Made by a program: the position numbers and the translations under genes. Below are positions 1-7,515 of a stretch of DNA of 64,000 bases, piece by piece (position 1 is the first letter of the stretch; each line of letters starts with the position of its first letter). The DNA comes from Crocinitomicaceae bacterium (GTDB lineage: Bacteria; Bacteroidota; Bacteroidia; Flavobacteriales_D; Crocinitomicaceae). The stretch covers positions 237,829 through 301,828 of the forward strand of contig JACJYW010000008.1 of the NCBI GenBank assembly GCA_020635955.1. The letters are read 5' to 3'. Below the pieces are notes generated by a model. It was not told the origin of the DNA. It saw only the letters and a program-made list of their open reading frames with translations, and did not search any database.

Positions 1-683
1 ACCGGTTGAGTCCGGTAATTGAAGAGTATTTGTATTCTGCAATGGAAGACTACACGATCGATATTATGATCGATTCTGGTCCGTCTGCAAGAACTGTTCA
101 AATAGGATTGAATCCATTTACGTTAATAGGCGCCACTACTCGTTCTGGTTTACTTACTTCACCATTAAGGGCAAGATTCGGGATCAATAGTAGGCTTGAA
201 TATTATGATATTGAGGTTTTATCTCACATAATTTCACGGGCTGCAGGAATCCTTGATATTGAGATACATGATAATGCAGCAATTGAAATAGCGCGAAGAA
301 GCAGGGGCACGCCTAGAATTGCGAATGCATTGTTGCGTAGAGTACGCGATTTTGCTCAAATTAAAGGTGATGGTATAATTACCCTTGATATTTCAAATAT
401 AGCCTTAGAAGCGCTTAATGTGGATCAGCATGGACTGGATGAAATGGATAATAAGATCCTTTCAGTTATCATAGAGAAATTTGCTGGAGGTCCGGTTGGA
501 ATGACTACAATTGCTACTGCTGTAGGTGAAAATGCTGGAACACTTGAAGAAGTATATGAGCCATTTCTTATAAAGGAGGGATTTATCATGCGTACGCCTA
601 GAGGAAGAAAAGTCACAGAGAAAGCCTACAAACATCTTGGTAAAGACCTTGGATTCTTCCAGGGCGGTTTATTCAATGAATAA
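1..683 (+). CDS. ruvB: Holliday junction DNA helicase RuvB (5' truncated by window)
   Basis: RuvB is the AAA+ motor that drives branch migration of Holliday junctions together with RuvA. The frame is open from the first base, and about 226 residues remain of a family length near 340, so the Walker A part lies outside the window. The visible part begins within the HRLSPVIEE segment that follows Walker B. It contains sensor 1 (IGATTRSG), the arginine finger (PLRARFG), sensor 2 (RGTPRIANALLRR) and the C-terminal winged-helix domain ending in LGFFQGGLFNE. The stop overlaps the start of queG by 8 bases, which suggests translational coupling. Its partner ruvA lies 12 kb downstream beside sprA. Confidence 0.97.
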   Translation, partial: RLSPVIEEYLYSAMEDYTIDIMIDSGPSARTVQIGLNPFTLIGATTRSGLLTSPLRARFGINSRLEYYDIEVLSHIISRAAGILDIEIHDNAAIEIARRSRGTPRIANALLRRVRDFAQIKGDGIITLDISNIALEALNVDQHGLDEMDNKILSVIIEKFAGGPVGMTTIATAVGENAGTLEEVYEPFLIKEGFIMRTPRGRKVTEKAYKHLGKDLGFFQGGLFNE

Positions 684-1596
684 GCATGAACTATCACAAA
701 GAATAAAAACAAGGGCACAGGAACTTGGTTTTTTATCTTGTGGAATATCCAAAGCAACTTTTTTAGAAGATGAAGCCAAATATCTTGAAAATTGGTTAGC
801 TAAAAATTATCAGGGTAAAATGGCCTATATGGCTAATCATTTTGATAAGAGATTGGACCCGAGACTATTGGTAGATGGGGCTAAAAGTGTGATCTCAGTC
901 TTGTTAAACTACTATCCGGAAAAGGATCTCTTTCAGGGAAAATCTCTTAAGATCTCGAAATATGCCTATGGTGAAGACTACCATATGGTCATTAAAGACA
1001 AACTAGAAACACTTCTCAATGAAATAAAAGAACAAGTAGGAGAGATCAATGCCAGATGTTTTACAGATTCGGCTCCTATATTGGACAAGGCCTGGGCCGC
1101 TAAAAGTGGATTAGGATGGATAGGTAAAAATGCAAATCTTATTTCTGTACAAAAAGGCTCATTTTTCTTCATTGGGGAGATTGTGATAGATGTAGAACTG
1201 GATTATGATCAACCAACTACAGATCATTGTGGAACTTGCACTGCTTGTATTGATGCTTGTCCTACTCAGGCTATAATAAAGCCTCAATTAATTGATGGTT
1301 CAAAATGTATTTCTTATTTGACGATCGAATTGAAAGATGAACTTTTACCTTCTGAATTCAAAGATAAAATGGATGGTTGGGTATTTGGTTGTGATGTATG
1401 TCAGGACGTTTGCCCATGGAATAGGTTTTCAAAGCCTCATTCTACTAAAGAATTCGAACCTAATGAACAACTGATAGCGATTGATTTGGTTGATTTGACC
1501 GAAGGGGTTTTTAATGAATTGTTCAAGTATTCTGCGATCAAGAGACCTAAATTCACAGGATTAAAACGGAACATTGATTTCGTGAGTAAAAAATAA
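676..1596 (+). CDS. queG: Epoxyqueuosine reductase QueG
   Basis: QueG is the cobalamin- and iron-sulfur-dependent enzyme that reduces epoxyqueuosine to queuosine in the tRNA wobble position. I place the start at ATG 676, giving 306 residues; an in-frame start at 637 would lie inside ruvB and adds 13 residues unlike the family. The FTDSAPI segment carries the likely catalytic Asp131. Cluster one is ligated by Cys185, 188 and 191 and cluster two by Cys239, 242 and 246, with Cys195 and Cys211 completing them (HCGTCTACIDACP and CDVCQDVCP motifs). The protein is soluble and of normal length. It overlaps ruvB by 8 bases, and ruvB-queG is a common order in Bacteroidota. Confidence 0.95.
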   Translation: MNKHELSQRIKTRAQELGFLSCGISKATFLEDEAKYLENWLAKNYQGKMAYMANHFDKRLDPRLLVDGAKSVISVLLNYYPEKDLFQGKSLKISKYAYGEDYHMVIKDKLETLLNEIKEQVGEINARCFTDSAPILDKAWAAKSGLGWIGKNANLISVQKGSFFFIGEIVIDVELDYDQPTTDHCGTCTACIDACPTQAIIKPQLIDGSKCISYLTIELKDELLPSEFKDKMDGWVFGCDVCQDVCPWNRFSKPHSTKEFEPNEQLIAIDLVDLTEGVFNELFKYSAIKRPKFTGLKRNIDFVSKK

Positions 1597-1618
1597 GGGC
1601 CCGCATTGCTGCGAGCCC
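1597..1618 (-). terminator. Rho-independent terminator, minus strand
   Basis: A 9-bp stem with one mismatch (GGGCCCGCA / TGCGAGCCC) encloses a 4-base loop directly after the queG stop. A T-rich tract follows the stem only when read on the minus strand, where it runs into the last codons of queG. It therefore most likely ends the 66-residue gene to its right. Confidence 0.6.
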
Positions 1619-1643
1619 AGTTCCATGTTAATTCATAAAAACG

Positions 1644-1844
1644 CTAAGCTTTGTTAAAGGCTACTCGCAAAACATCCGGATAAACGTGGCCAAATTTTAC
1701 AATGCACCACTCTTTAAATCCTTCAATTTCATCCTTCTTCAACCAGGTCAAAGCTTTCTTTAACTCTTTTTGAAAAAGTAGTTTGTCGAAACTAACTTTC
1801 GTTAGAATCTCCTTACATAGTTCTAACATAACTAAAATTTTCAA
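1644..1844 (-). CDS. Small helical protein of unknown function, 66 aa
   Basis: I do not recognise a named family. The product is 66 residues, rich in Lys, Leu and Glu, has no signal peptide or membrane segment, and should fold as a compact set of helices (for example FQKELKKALTWLKK). It contains two Cys (positions 10 and 47) and a Trp-Cys pair. Support for a real gene: no coding sequence opposes it, a hairpin with a minus-strand T tract lies 26 bases past its stop, and the AT-rich region upstream is full of inverted repeats. An internal ATG at residue 6 is a possible alternative start. A small cytoplasmic regulatory or adaptor protein is possible, but that is a guess. Confidence 0.6.
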   Translation of the reverse strand: MKILVMLELCKEILTKVSFDKLLFQKELKKALTWLKKDEIEGFKEWCIVKFGHVYPDVLRVAFNKA

Positions 1845-1873
1845 ATGGTTCTACTAAATTATTGTTTTGGTCG

Positions 1874-1933
1874 ATTAACAAGTGTTAATAGTAGTTAAAC
1901 TTATTAACAATGGTTTATTCAATCGATTAAACC
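1874..1933. promoter_or_regulatory. Cluster of three inverted repeats upstream of the 66-aa gene
   Basis: Three short palindromes follow one another: ATTAACA-AG-TGTTAAT (1874-1889), GTTAA-5 nt-TTAAC (1894-1908) and GGTTTA-10 nt-TAAACC (1912-1933), the last containing the 8-bp palindrome AATCGATT. They lie 30-90 bases upstream of the minus-strand gene and between divergent genes. Possible operator sites; AT-rich chance palindromes cannot be excluded. Confidence 0.35.
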
Positions 1934-2087
1934 GTCATTATTTAGACGTCAAATCCGTTGATTTATTGAATAAAAGTTAAGAAAAAATGTTAAATCCAAC
2001 AACAGAACAGCTTAAATTTTCTTTTCCCTAAATTTTAAGAATCATAGGATTAATAAAATTCAATTATTTATACTGAACTGAATACCG

Positions 2088-2095
2088 TAAATTTG
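2088..2095 (+). promoter_or_regulatory. Bacteroidota -7 promoter box (TAAATTTG)
   Basis: Exact match to TAnnTTTG, 7 bases before the ATG at 2103. No TTG is seen at the -33 distance. The remainder of the 258-base gap 1845-2102 is AT-rich and shows no other gene. Confidence 0.5.
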
Positions 2096-2102
2096 TATTG
2101 AG

Positions 2103-2954
2103 ATGAAGCATTTGATCGTTTTAATTTTATTGAGTCTGACATATTATGCTCAATCCACCATTGTACTGGATACTTTATTTATTAATAAAGACACGGCTAC
2201 AGTGACTGGTTTCAATTATCAGTTTTGCGTATTTAATGATTCATCTGACTTTAAATTGGTCAATCATACTTTTGAGATCTCATCAAATGATACGCTACAA
2301 TTGCATATTATTAATAATGATACATTGGATCACACTTTTCAAATTGACGGAGTATTAGAAACCGCTAATAATGTAAATGCCTTATCCTTTGGCGATTTTC
2401 AAATTGTCTTACCTTCGGATGGCGCCTTCAGATATTATTCATCTGTTCCTTATGGACATTTACTTGGTGCATCAGGAGTTATCATTAAAGGATTTCAAAA
2501 CTATCCGGTGTATTGTTGGAATATGTTTGATCAATCGGATACATTGTCTTACGAAATTGCTGAAACAACAACGGGATCTACTCCCTTAGATTATATGCCC
2601 AATTTGTTCAGTATTAATCTTAAAACTCATCCTAGTCTTGAATTCGATACGCTTGCCAAGATCGTTCAACAGGTAGGAGACACAATTTATATTGCTACCA
2701 TCAATTCTGGTCAAATGGAACATACGCTGCATTATCATGGATTTCACGTGACCATTATTGATGCGTCAGTCAATACAATAATGAATAACTGGAAAAAGGA
2801 TTCTTATCCACTTAAAAAAGGCGAAGTTGTTTTTGTGCAATTGGTGGCAGATCAACCGGGTATATATCCGGTGCATGAGCATAATCTGATTAATGTTACC
2901 AATTCAGGCGTTTATCCAGGAGGGATGTTGAACCTAATTGAAATTCAACCGTGA
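2103..2954 (+). CDS. Exported cupredoxin-fold protein, multicopper oxidase half A
   Basis: The product has 283 residues with an N-terminal signal peptide (about 1-18) and two cupredoxin-like domains (about 20-135 and 165-283). The first domain keeps almost no copper-type His motifs. The second has HTLHYHG (His207, 210, 212) and VHEHN (His258, 260), which look like two of the four HxH motifs of a trinuclear copper site. There is no HCH or type 1 Cys ligand in the expected place. The stop overlaps the GTG of the next gene (GTGA), so the two are probably translated together. The next gene carries the two complementary motifs. It lacks a T9SS sorting domain, so it is probably periplasmic. Its exact substrate is unknown. 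Confidence 0.75.
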   Translation: MKHLIVLILLSLTYYAQSTIVLDTLFINKDTATVTGFNYQFCVFNDSSDFKLVNHTFEISSNDTLQLHIINNDTLDHTFQIDGVLETANNVNALSFGDFQIVLPSDGAFRYYSSVPYGHLLGASGVIIKGFQNYPVYCWNMFDQSDTLSYEIAETTTGSTPLDYMPNLFSINLKTHPSLEFDTLAKIVQQVGDTIYIATINSGQMEHTLHYHGFHVTIIDASVNTIMNNWKKDSYPLKKGEVVFVQLVADQPGIYPVHEHNLINVTNSGVYPGGMLNLIEIQP

Positions 2955-4111
2955 GAGTTTTATTTTTTATACTAATTCTTTCCCTATCATTTAAAGGGAG
3001 TTCACAACATGTAGATGTTTGGTTAGGAGCAAAGATGGATGGTGTTCATTACCTCGATAACGGTAATAATGTTCAGATTTGGGGATATGGATATTATTCA
3101 CCAGGCTTGTGGGTGGCATCTTTACCAGGTCCAACTCTTGAATTCACGCAAGGTGATAGTGTTAACTTATTCTTTATCAACTCATCACCCGAACATCATA
3201 CAATTCATTTACACGGGCTGGACGTATCCACTGATGAAGATGGTGTACCTACTACTTCATTTTCTGTAGGCCCTGGAGACACTGCTGAGTACAATTTTGT
3301 TGCAGCAAATCCTGGAGGATATCTATACCATTGTCATGTTTTAACCACCTTGCATCTCACCATGGGAATGTATGGAATGATCGTGATTAAGGCAACAGAG
3401 ACCAATAAAATGTATAATGGAGGACCTTCATATACTTCAACATATACATTTCTGAATTCAGATATGGATGAGTCTATCAACACCAATCCATTGTCTCCCG
3501 GACCATTCAATGAATTCAAAACGGATTACTTTATGGTCAATGGTTTATCCGGCAACCAACTTTACAATAGTGTTCCGAATCATGTGTCGGCATATTCAGG
3601 AGATAGTGTTTTATTACGTATTGGTAATATCGCTTATACAAAAGTGGAATATATTTTTCCTGAAGAACTAAATGCCAAGGCTTACATGAGTGATGGGAGG
3701 GTGCTACCCATGTCATTTGATTGCGATACCCTTGTAATCTACCCTGGTGAGAGATATTCAATACTCTTGGTCCCGACAGCTGATACAGATGAAGATATTA
3801 AAGTGAATTCTTACGAAATGAGAAACGATCAACTGGAGTCTACGAATCTTATCAGACTAAATCCTAATCTGGGAATACCCACCAAATCAAATCAAATTGT
3901 TTCTTATTATCCAAATCCCTCAAATGGTTTGATGTACTTTATCTCAGAAAATCCGAATGAAAAATTGGAAATTTTTGATCTTAAGGGAGCAATGGTATAT
4001 CAAGAATATGTAAATGGAAATAGTATTATTCTCGATCTGACAGCTTTACAGAATGGGACCTATGTATTAAGATATCTGGATGAATCTTATAAGATCATCC
4101 TGCAAAAATAG
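2951..4111 (+). CDS. Multicopper oxidase half B with type 1 copper site and T9SS type A sorting domain
   Basis: The protein has 386 residues, starts at a GTG overlapping the previous stop, and has a signal peptide (about 1-18). Domain 1 carries HTIHLHG (His83, 86, 88) and YHCHVLTTLH followed by MGM (His127, Cys128, His129, His135, Met138 or 140), the combination that binds type 1 blue copper plus half of a trinuclear cluster. A second cupredoxin domain (about 150-300) keeps no ligands. The last 70 residues, from YYPNPSNG onward, are a T9SS type A sorting domain, so the protein should cross the outer membrane. It ends 2 bases short of the convergent Omp28-type gene. The two-gene arrangement suggests a hetero-oligomeric oxidase; the substrate is unknown. 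Confidence 0.8.
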   Translation: MRVLFFILILSLSFKGSSQHVDVWLGAKMDGVHYLDNGNNVQIWGYGYYSPGLWVASLPGPTLEFTQGDSVNLFFINSSPEHHTIHLHGLDVSTDEDGVPTTSFSVGPGDTAEYNFVAANPGGYLYHCHVLTTLHLTMGMYGMIVIKATETNKMYNGGPSYTSTYTFLNSDMDESINTNPLSPGPFNEFKTDYFMVNGLSGNQLYNSVPNHVSAYSGDSVLLRIGNIAYTKVEYIFPEELNAKAYMSDGRVLPMSFDCDTLVIYPGERYSILLVPTADTDEDIKVNSYEMRNDQLESTNLIRLNPNLGIPTKSNQIVSYYPNPSNGLMYFISENPNEKLEIFDLKGAMVYQEYVNGNSIILDLTALQNGTYVLRYLDESYKIILQK

Positions 4112-4113
4112 AT

Positions 4114-5052
4114 CTAAAATTCATGTTTGATCACTTGTAAAATCTCGTAAGTGGCAACATCATAAACATAGATCAGTAAATGATAATCAGTATTTAATTC
4201 TCCATCAGGAAGTTTGTATGAATAATCTAGATAAACTTTACTCCCCTGTGCATTATCACTTGAAATACTTCTTCCCCAGGTGAGGTCATCAATACATCCT
4301 CTCAAAATATCATGATGATGATAATAACTCACAGCAATACTCGAACTGTCCTGATAATCGATTACTTCATCTTCTATAAGATAAACAACCATGTTATAAC
4401 TGTTCGCAGAAAGATCCTCAAGGAACTCAACTTCTGTATGTAGGAAAAGTCCGTTAGTTTCTGTGTAAAAATTACTCTGTGCCTGGATGTTTACCTTAAG
4501 ATCATTTGCAGTTAGTATATCAGTTACTTTTCCCTGCCATTCAGTGTAAAACTGGAACATATCAGTACCGGTGAAATTGATACGATTTAAGTTTCCCTGT
4601 GGATTTCCGAAAAACCCATAACTACCTCCACCAAAAGTTTGTCCATATTCTATGCCTTCATCACAATAAAATATCGAACAATATTTGTTGTTTGGATTTG
4701 AAGCCTGACCACAATCAGATGCGGTAGTCTGGAAACTTGATAAACCTGACGGAGCTGCATGTACAGAAGCCACAAAAACCCTATCAGTGTTTGCTTGTTC
4801 TATATTATAAGCTTCCCAACCGGCTGCTGGGCAATTCGGACACCTGTGTCCAGTATAATCTTCTAATAATATATTTCTATCAGTATTTGTGTTTGCTGCG
4901 AATGTTGGTGTAACATAATCTTCCCAATTACCAGGATATAAAGTAGTATCCAACAAAATGGCAGGTTTGATTGGTTCTTCAACTTTGTCACAAGATGTGA
5001 ATACTAAGTTTAGCGCTATTAAGGCAAATAAAAATATTCGAGCTCTTTTCAT
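4114..5052 (-). CDS. Omp28-related outer membrane lipoprotein
   Basis: The product has 312 residues, with a lipoprotein signal whose acylated residue is Cys21 (FTSC). The segment LLEDYTGHRCPNCPAAG holds a CxxC pair (Cys71, Cys74) in a thioredoxin-like domain, the signature of the Porphyromonas Omp28-related family. The C-terminal half looks beta-rich. It is the last gene of a minus-strand run tlpA-DUF6029-omp28, with only 9 bases between it and the barrel gene. The likely site is the outer membrane, facing the periplasm or surface. The biochemical role of Omp28 proteins is poorly known; a thiol-disulfide or cargo-handling role is inferred from the CxxC and the TlpA neighbour. Confidence 0.85.
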   Translation of the reverse strand: MKRARIFLFALIALNLVFTSCDKVEEPIKPAILLDTTLYPGNWEDYVTPTFAANTNTDRNILLEDYTGHRCPNCPAAGWEAYNIEQANTDRVFVASVHAAPSGLSSFQTTASDCGQASNPNNKYCSIFYCDEGIEYGQTFGGGSYGFFGNPQGNLNRINFTGTDMFQFYTEWQGKVTDILTANDLKVNIQAQSNFYTETNGLFLHTEVEFLEDLSANSYNMVVYLIEDEVIDYQDSSSIAVSYYHHHDILRGCIDDLTWGRSISSDNAQGSKVYLDYSYKLPDGELNTDYHLLIYVYDVATYEILQVIKHEF

Positions 5053-5061
5053 ATTTACAAT

Positions 5062-6726
5062 TTAGAAGCTTGAAGTAAACGTAATAGTGAGACCATTTGT
5101 TGCTGGTACAGGTCTACAAACTCCTCCAATACAGAAAATACCTTCTCTTTGTTTACCATAAGCAACCATGATCCTGCTTGCACCCATTATATATCCGGCT
5201 GAGCCTAATAGATAATGCAATCTGTAAGCTGGATTTGGATGACCATAATTATACTGATCCATCACAGCAAAGAAGAAATGAGGAGATACATTATATTCGA
5301 TCAACCAAGTAGCCCAATCTCCTTTATCCTGTTTTTCACCGTCTACTTTCTTCGTCCATAATCCTTGCAATTCTGCTCTAATTGAGTGTTTTCTATTAAT
5401 AGCATATTGCACATCCAGCACAGCAATATGGCAATTAACAAAACCGTGAGCATCCTTGGAAACTACATTCACGTTATTGTTAAAATCAAAATGGAAGTAC
5501 TTAACTGTTCCTTTCCAGTGCTTGTTAAACTTACGTTTGATCTCGATATTGAAGTCTCTGTAATATAAACTGTCGCTTTTTTCAAATAACCCGGTATGGT
5601 AGGTCACTCTTGACGAGTCTAGAGGACTGATATCTTTAGTGTGTCTTATTGGTTGATATGCAGTGGCAAAATTCACGCTAATATCAGTACCATATTTACC
5701 ACCGAGTTTAGAACCCTTGGGAATCTTATAGAATACATCCACTTGAAAAGCTACTTCACCTACTGGTTGAGTTGCGTATGGATATAGAGTTGCAGCAAGA
5801 TTGTACGTATGGGTTTTAGTCAAAGCCGGCATGAAATTGATATTCAAGTCAGTTAGCGTGGCGTCTGGATCAACACGATAGCTCATATTATCGATCGACT
5901 TACCTTGAACAATTATTCCAAAGCCTTTTCTTGAATAACCAAAATTGATAAATGCACCGTGCCCATTGTTAAAAACATACTTATTATCAAAAGACGGGTC
6001 ATTCTCTTTAATTATGTATTCGGCCCCAAGAAAGAATTTGTCATATTTCATATCGATCCTACCACCATATGAACCAACATTTTTAGGCATGTTGTATAAT
6101 GCATTTGTTGCATTTTGGTATTTACTTACGAAGCTTCCTCCAATGGTCATTTTAAATTTAGAAGAATCAAGTAAACCAAGGAATGTTGAGAAATCTATTT
6201 CACCGTCAAATCCTCTAACTAATCCATCCGCATTTTCCAATTTACTATTGAAATTATACCTCATTTTTCCATAAACAGCCTTTAAGGTAATTCCAGGAAC
6301 AGGCATAACTTTCAGGTGCAAACCGTCCATGGCATTATCAATACCGAGTTGCCTTTGCTCGTACGAACGAAAGATCATCCCAGACCCAAATTGATCATAA
6401 AAATTCCCGGCTGTGAATTCTACTTTTTCATGACTGTACCCTACATATCGATACCCAATTCCAGTTCCGGCAAAACGTGCTGGATATCCCAAAATATGAG
6501 GTAAATAAGATTCAAATCGTGTGCCTGCTCTAAATCCTTTCCAGGAATAATTCACCAGGGCATAGGTATTTAGCACTGTTTTCTCAGATGGTTGTTGAGC
6601 ACCAATTAAAGTGTCCTCATTCAAATACTGAAATGTAGATTCAATATTTCCTGAAATGTTTGGTCCTAAAACCTGTGCATTAGAAACAACTGACAAAAAA
6701 ATAAAAGGAAGAATAAATTTCTTCAT
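5062..6726 (-). CDS. DUF6029-type outer membrane beta-barrel protein
   Basis: The 554-residue protein has a signal peptide (about 1-17, ending SNAQ) followed by alternating aromatic/polar strands typical of an outer membrane beta barrel, and it ends in a hydrophobic strand closing with Phe (TITFTSSF), the usual barrel C-terminus. I recognise the general appearance of the Bacteroidota family labelled DUF6029, whose members often sit beside Omp28-type and TlpA-type genes. Glycine- and tyrosine-rich stretches near residues 85-125 are typical. There are no visible catalytic motifs. It sits between tlpA (37 bases upstream) and omp28 (9 bases downstream). Function unknown; a channel or assembly platform serving its redox neighbours is an inference. 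Confidence 0.7.
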   Translation of the reverse strand: MKKFILPFIFLSVVSNAQVLGPNISGNIESTFQYLNEDTLIGAQQPSEKTVLNTYALVNYSWKGFRAGTRFESYLPHILGYPARFAGTGIGYRYVGYSHEKVEFTAGNFYDQFGSGMIFRSYEQRQLGIDNAMDGLHLKVMPVPGITLKAVYGKMRYNFNSKLENADGLVRGFDGEIDFSTFLGLLDSSKFKMTIGGSFVSKYQNATNALYNMPKNVGSYGGRIDMKYDKFFLGAEYIIKENDPSFDNKYVFNNGHGAFINFGYSRKGFGIIVQGKSIDNMSYRVDPDATLTDLNINFMPALTKTHTYNLAATLYPYATQPVGEVAFQVDVFYKIPKGSKLGGKYGTDISVNFATAYQPIRHTKDISPLDSSRVTYHTGLFEKSDSLYYRDFNIEIKRKFNKHWKGTVKYFHFDFNNNVNVVSKDAHGFVNCHIAVLDVQYAINRKHSIRAELQGLWTKKVDGEKQDKGDWATWLIEYNVSPHFFFAVMDQYNYGHPNPAYRLHYLLGSAGYIMGASRIMVAYGKQREGIFCIGGVCRPVPATNGLTITFTSSF

Positions 6727-6763
6727 TGTAGACTAAAAATGGATTTTGGATGGGAAATTAAAA

Positions 6764-7276
6764 TTATTTTTTCGAGACTTTTAGAATTTCGTCATAAAGT
6801 TCTTCTTCGTCACCTGGTACGTAATTGTTGTGTGAATAAACTATGTTTCCTTCACCGTCCAATAAGAAGGTGTGAGGAACAAAATTTACACCTAGAGCTC
6901 TTTTAAAATCACCGTTTACGTCCATCCAAATATCATATTCCCAGCCAGATGCATTAACATAAGGTTCAACCATTTTAGTTGTTTTTTGATCATCAACAGA
7001 TACAGCCACCAGTTTAACTCCGGTTTCTTCTTGCCAATCTTCGTATTCATCAGCAATAGTATTTAACTCCAGTTTACAAGGTTTACACCATGTTGCCCAA
7101 AAATTGACAACAATGGGATTACCGTCATTACTTACTTCAGCAGTATTAATGGTATTTCCAGCCATATCTTTAATGGTTACAGCTGGTAACTTCTTACCTT
7201 TTTTATCATCATCATCCGGCATGAATGAAAGAATAACTAAAGCGGCTACAGGTAATAATAGTATTATTTTTTTCAT
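6764..7276 (-). CDS. TlpA-family thiol-disulfide oxidoreductase
   Basis: The 170-residue protein has an N-terminal hydrophobic segment (about 3-18) that anchors or exports it, then an acidic/basic linker (DDDDKKGKK) and a thioredoxin fold. The active site is FWATWCKPCK with Cys64 and Cys67, and the cis-proline loop is NFVPHTF. TlpA/ResA-like proteins reduce disulfides in exported proteins, including apocytochromes, in the periplasm. It is the first gene of the run with the DUF6029 barrel and the Omp28-type lipoprotein, so the operon probably handles disulfides of an outer membrane component. Exact client unknown. Confidence 0.9.
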   Translation of the reverse strand: MKKIILLLPVAALVILSFMPDDDDKKGKKLPAVTIKDMAGNTINTAEVSNDGNPIVVNFWATWCKPCKLELNTIADEYEDWQEETGVKLVAVSVDDQKTTKMVEPYVNASGWEYDIWMDVNGDFKRALGVNFVPHTFLLDGEGNIVYSHNNYVPGDEEELYDEILKVSKK

Positions 7277-7462
7277 GGTTTAATTTTCTGTGGTATAACG
7301 CAAAAAGCGGACCATTTTGCTCTATAAGGTAAAGATAATGGAATTGAGGAGTTTGTAAAATTTCAAATCGGAATAAAACTTGAATTCCTAAATAAAGAAT
7401 TGATCTTGAAAAGACTTTATTTATATAGGGAAATTGAAAATAATCTTGAACTGTTAAAAAAA

Positions 7463-7496
7463 GAAAGCCCTTCTACCTTTTGGCAGAAGGGCTTTC
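7463..7496 (-). terminator. Strong rho-independent terminator of the 517-aa gene
   Basis: A perfect 12-bp stem (GAAAGCCCTTCT / AGAAGGGCTTTC) has a short loop and, on the minus strand, is followed by a run of seven T. It lies 19 bases after the stop of the gene ending at 7516. The rest of the 239-base gap 7277-7515 shows no gene. Confidence 0.85.
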
Positions 7497-7515
7497 AATA
7501 TATTATCTGTTATTC

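Noticed and set aside
1845..2102. AT-rich repeat region as a replication origin
   Set aside because: No DnaA-box-like TTATCCACA sequences and no replication genes nearby; palindromes and promoters explain it better.
7277..7515. Possible small gene in the gap between tlpA and the 517-aa gene
   Set aside because: The only structure is the terminator; no frame with plausible start and length was found.
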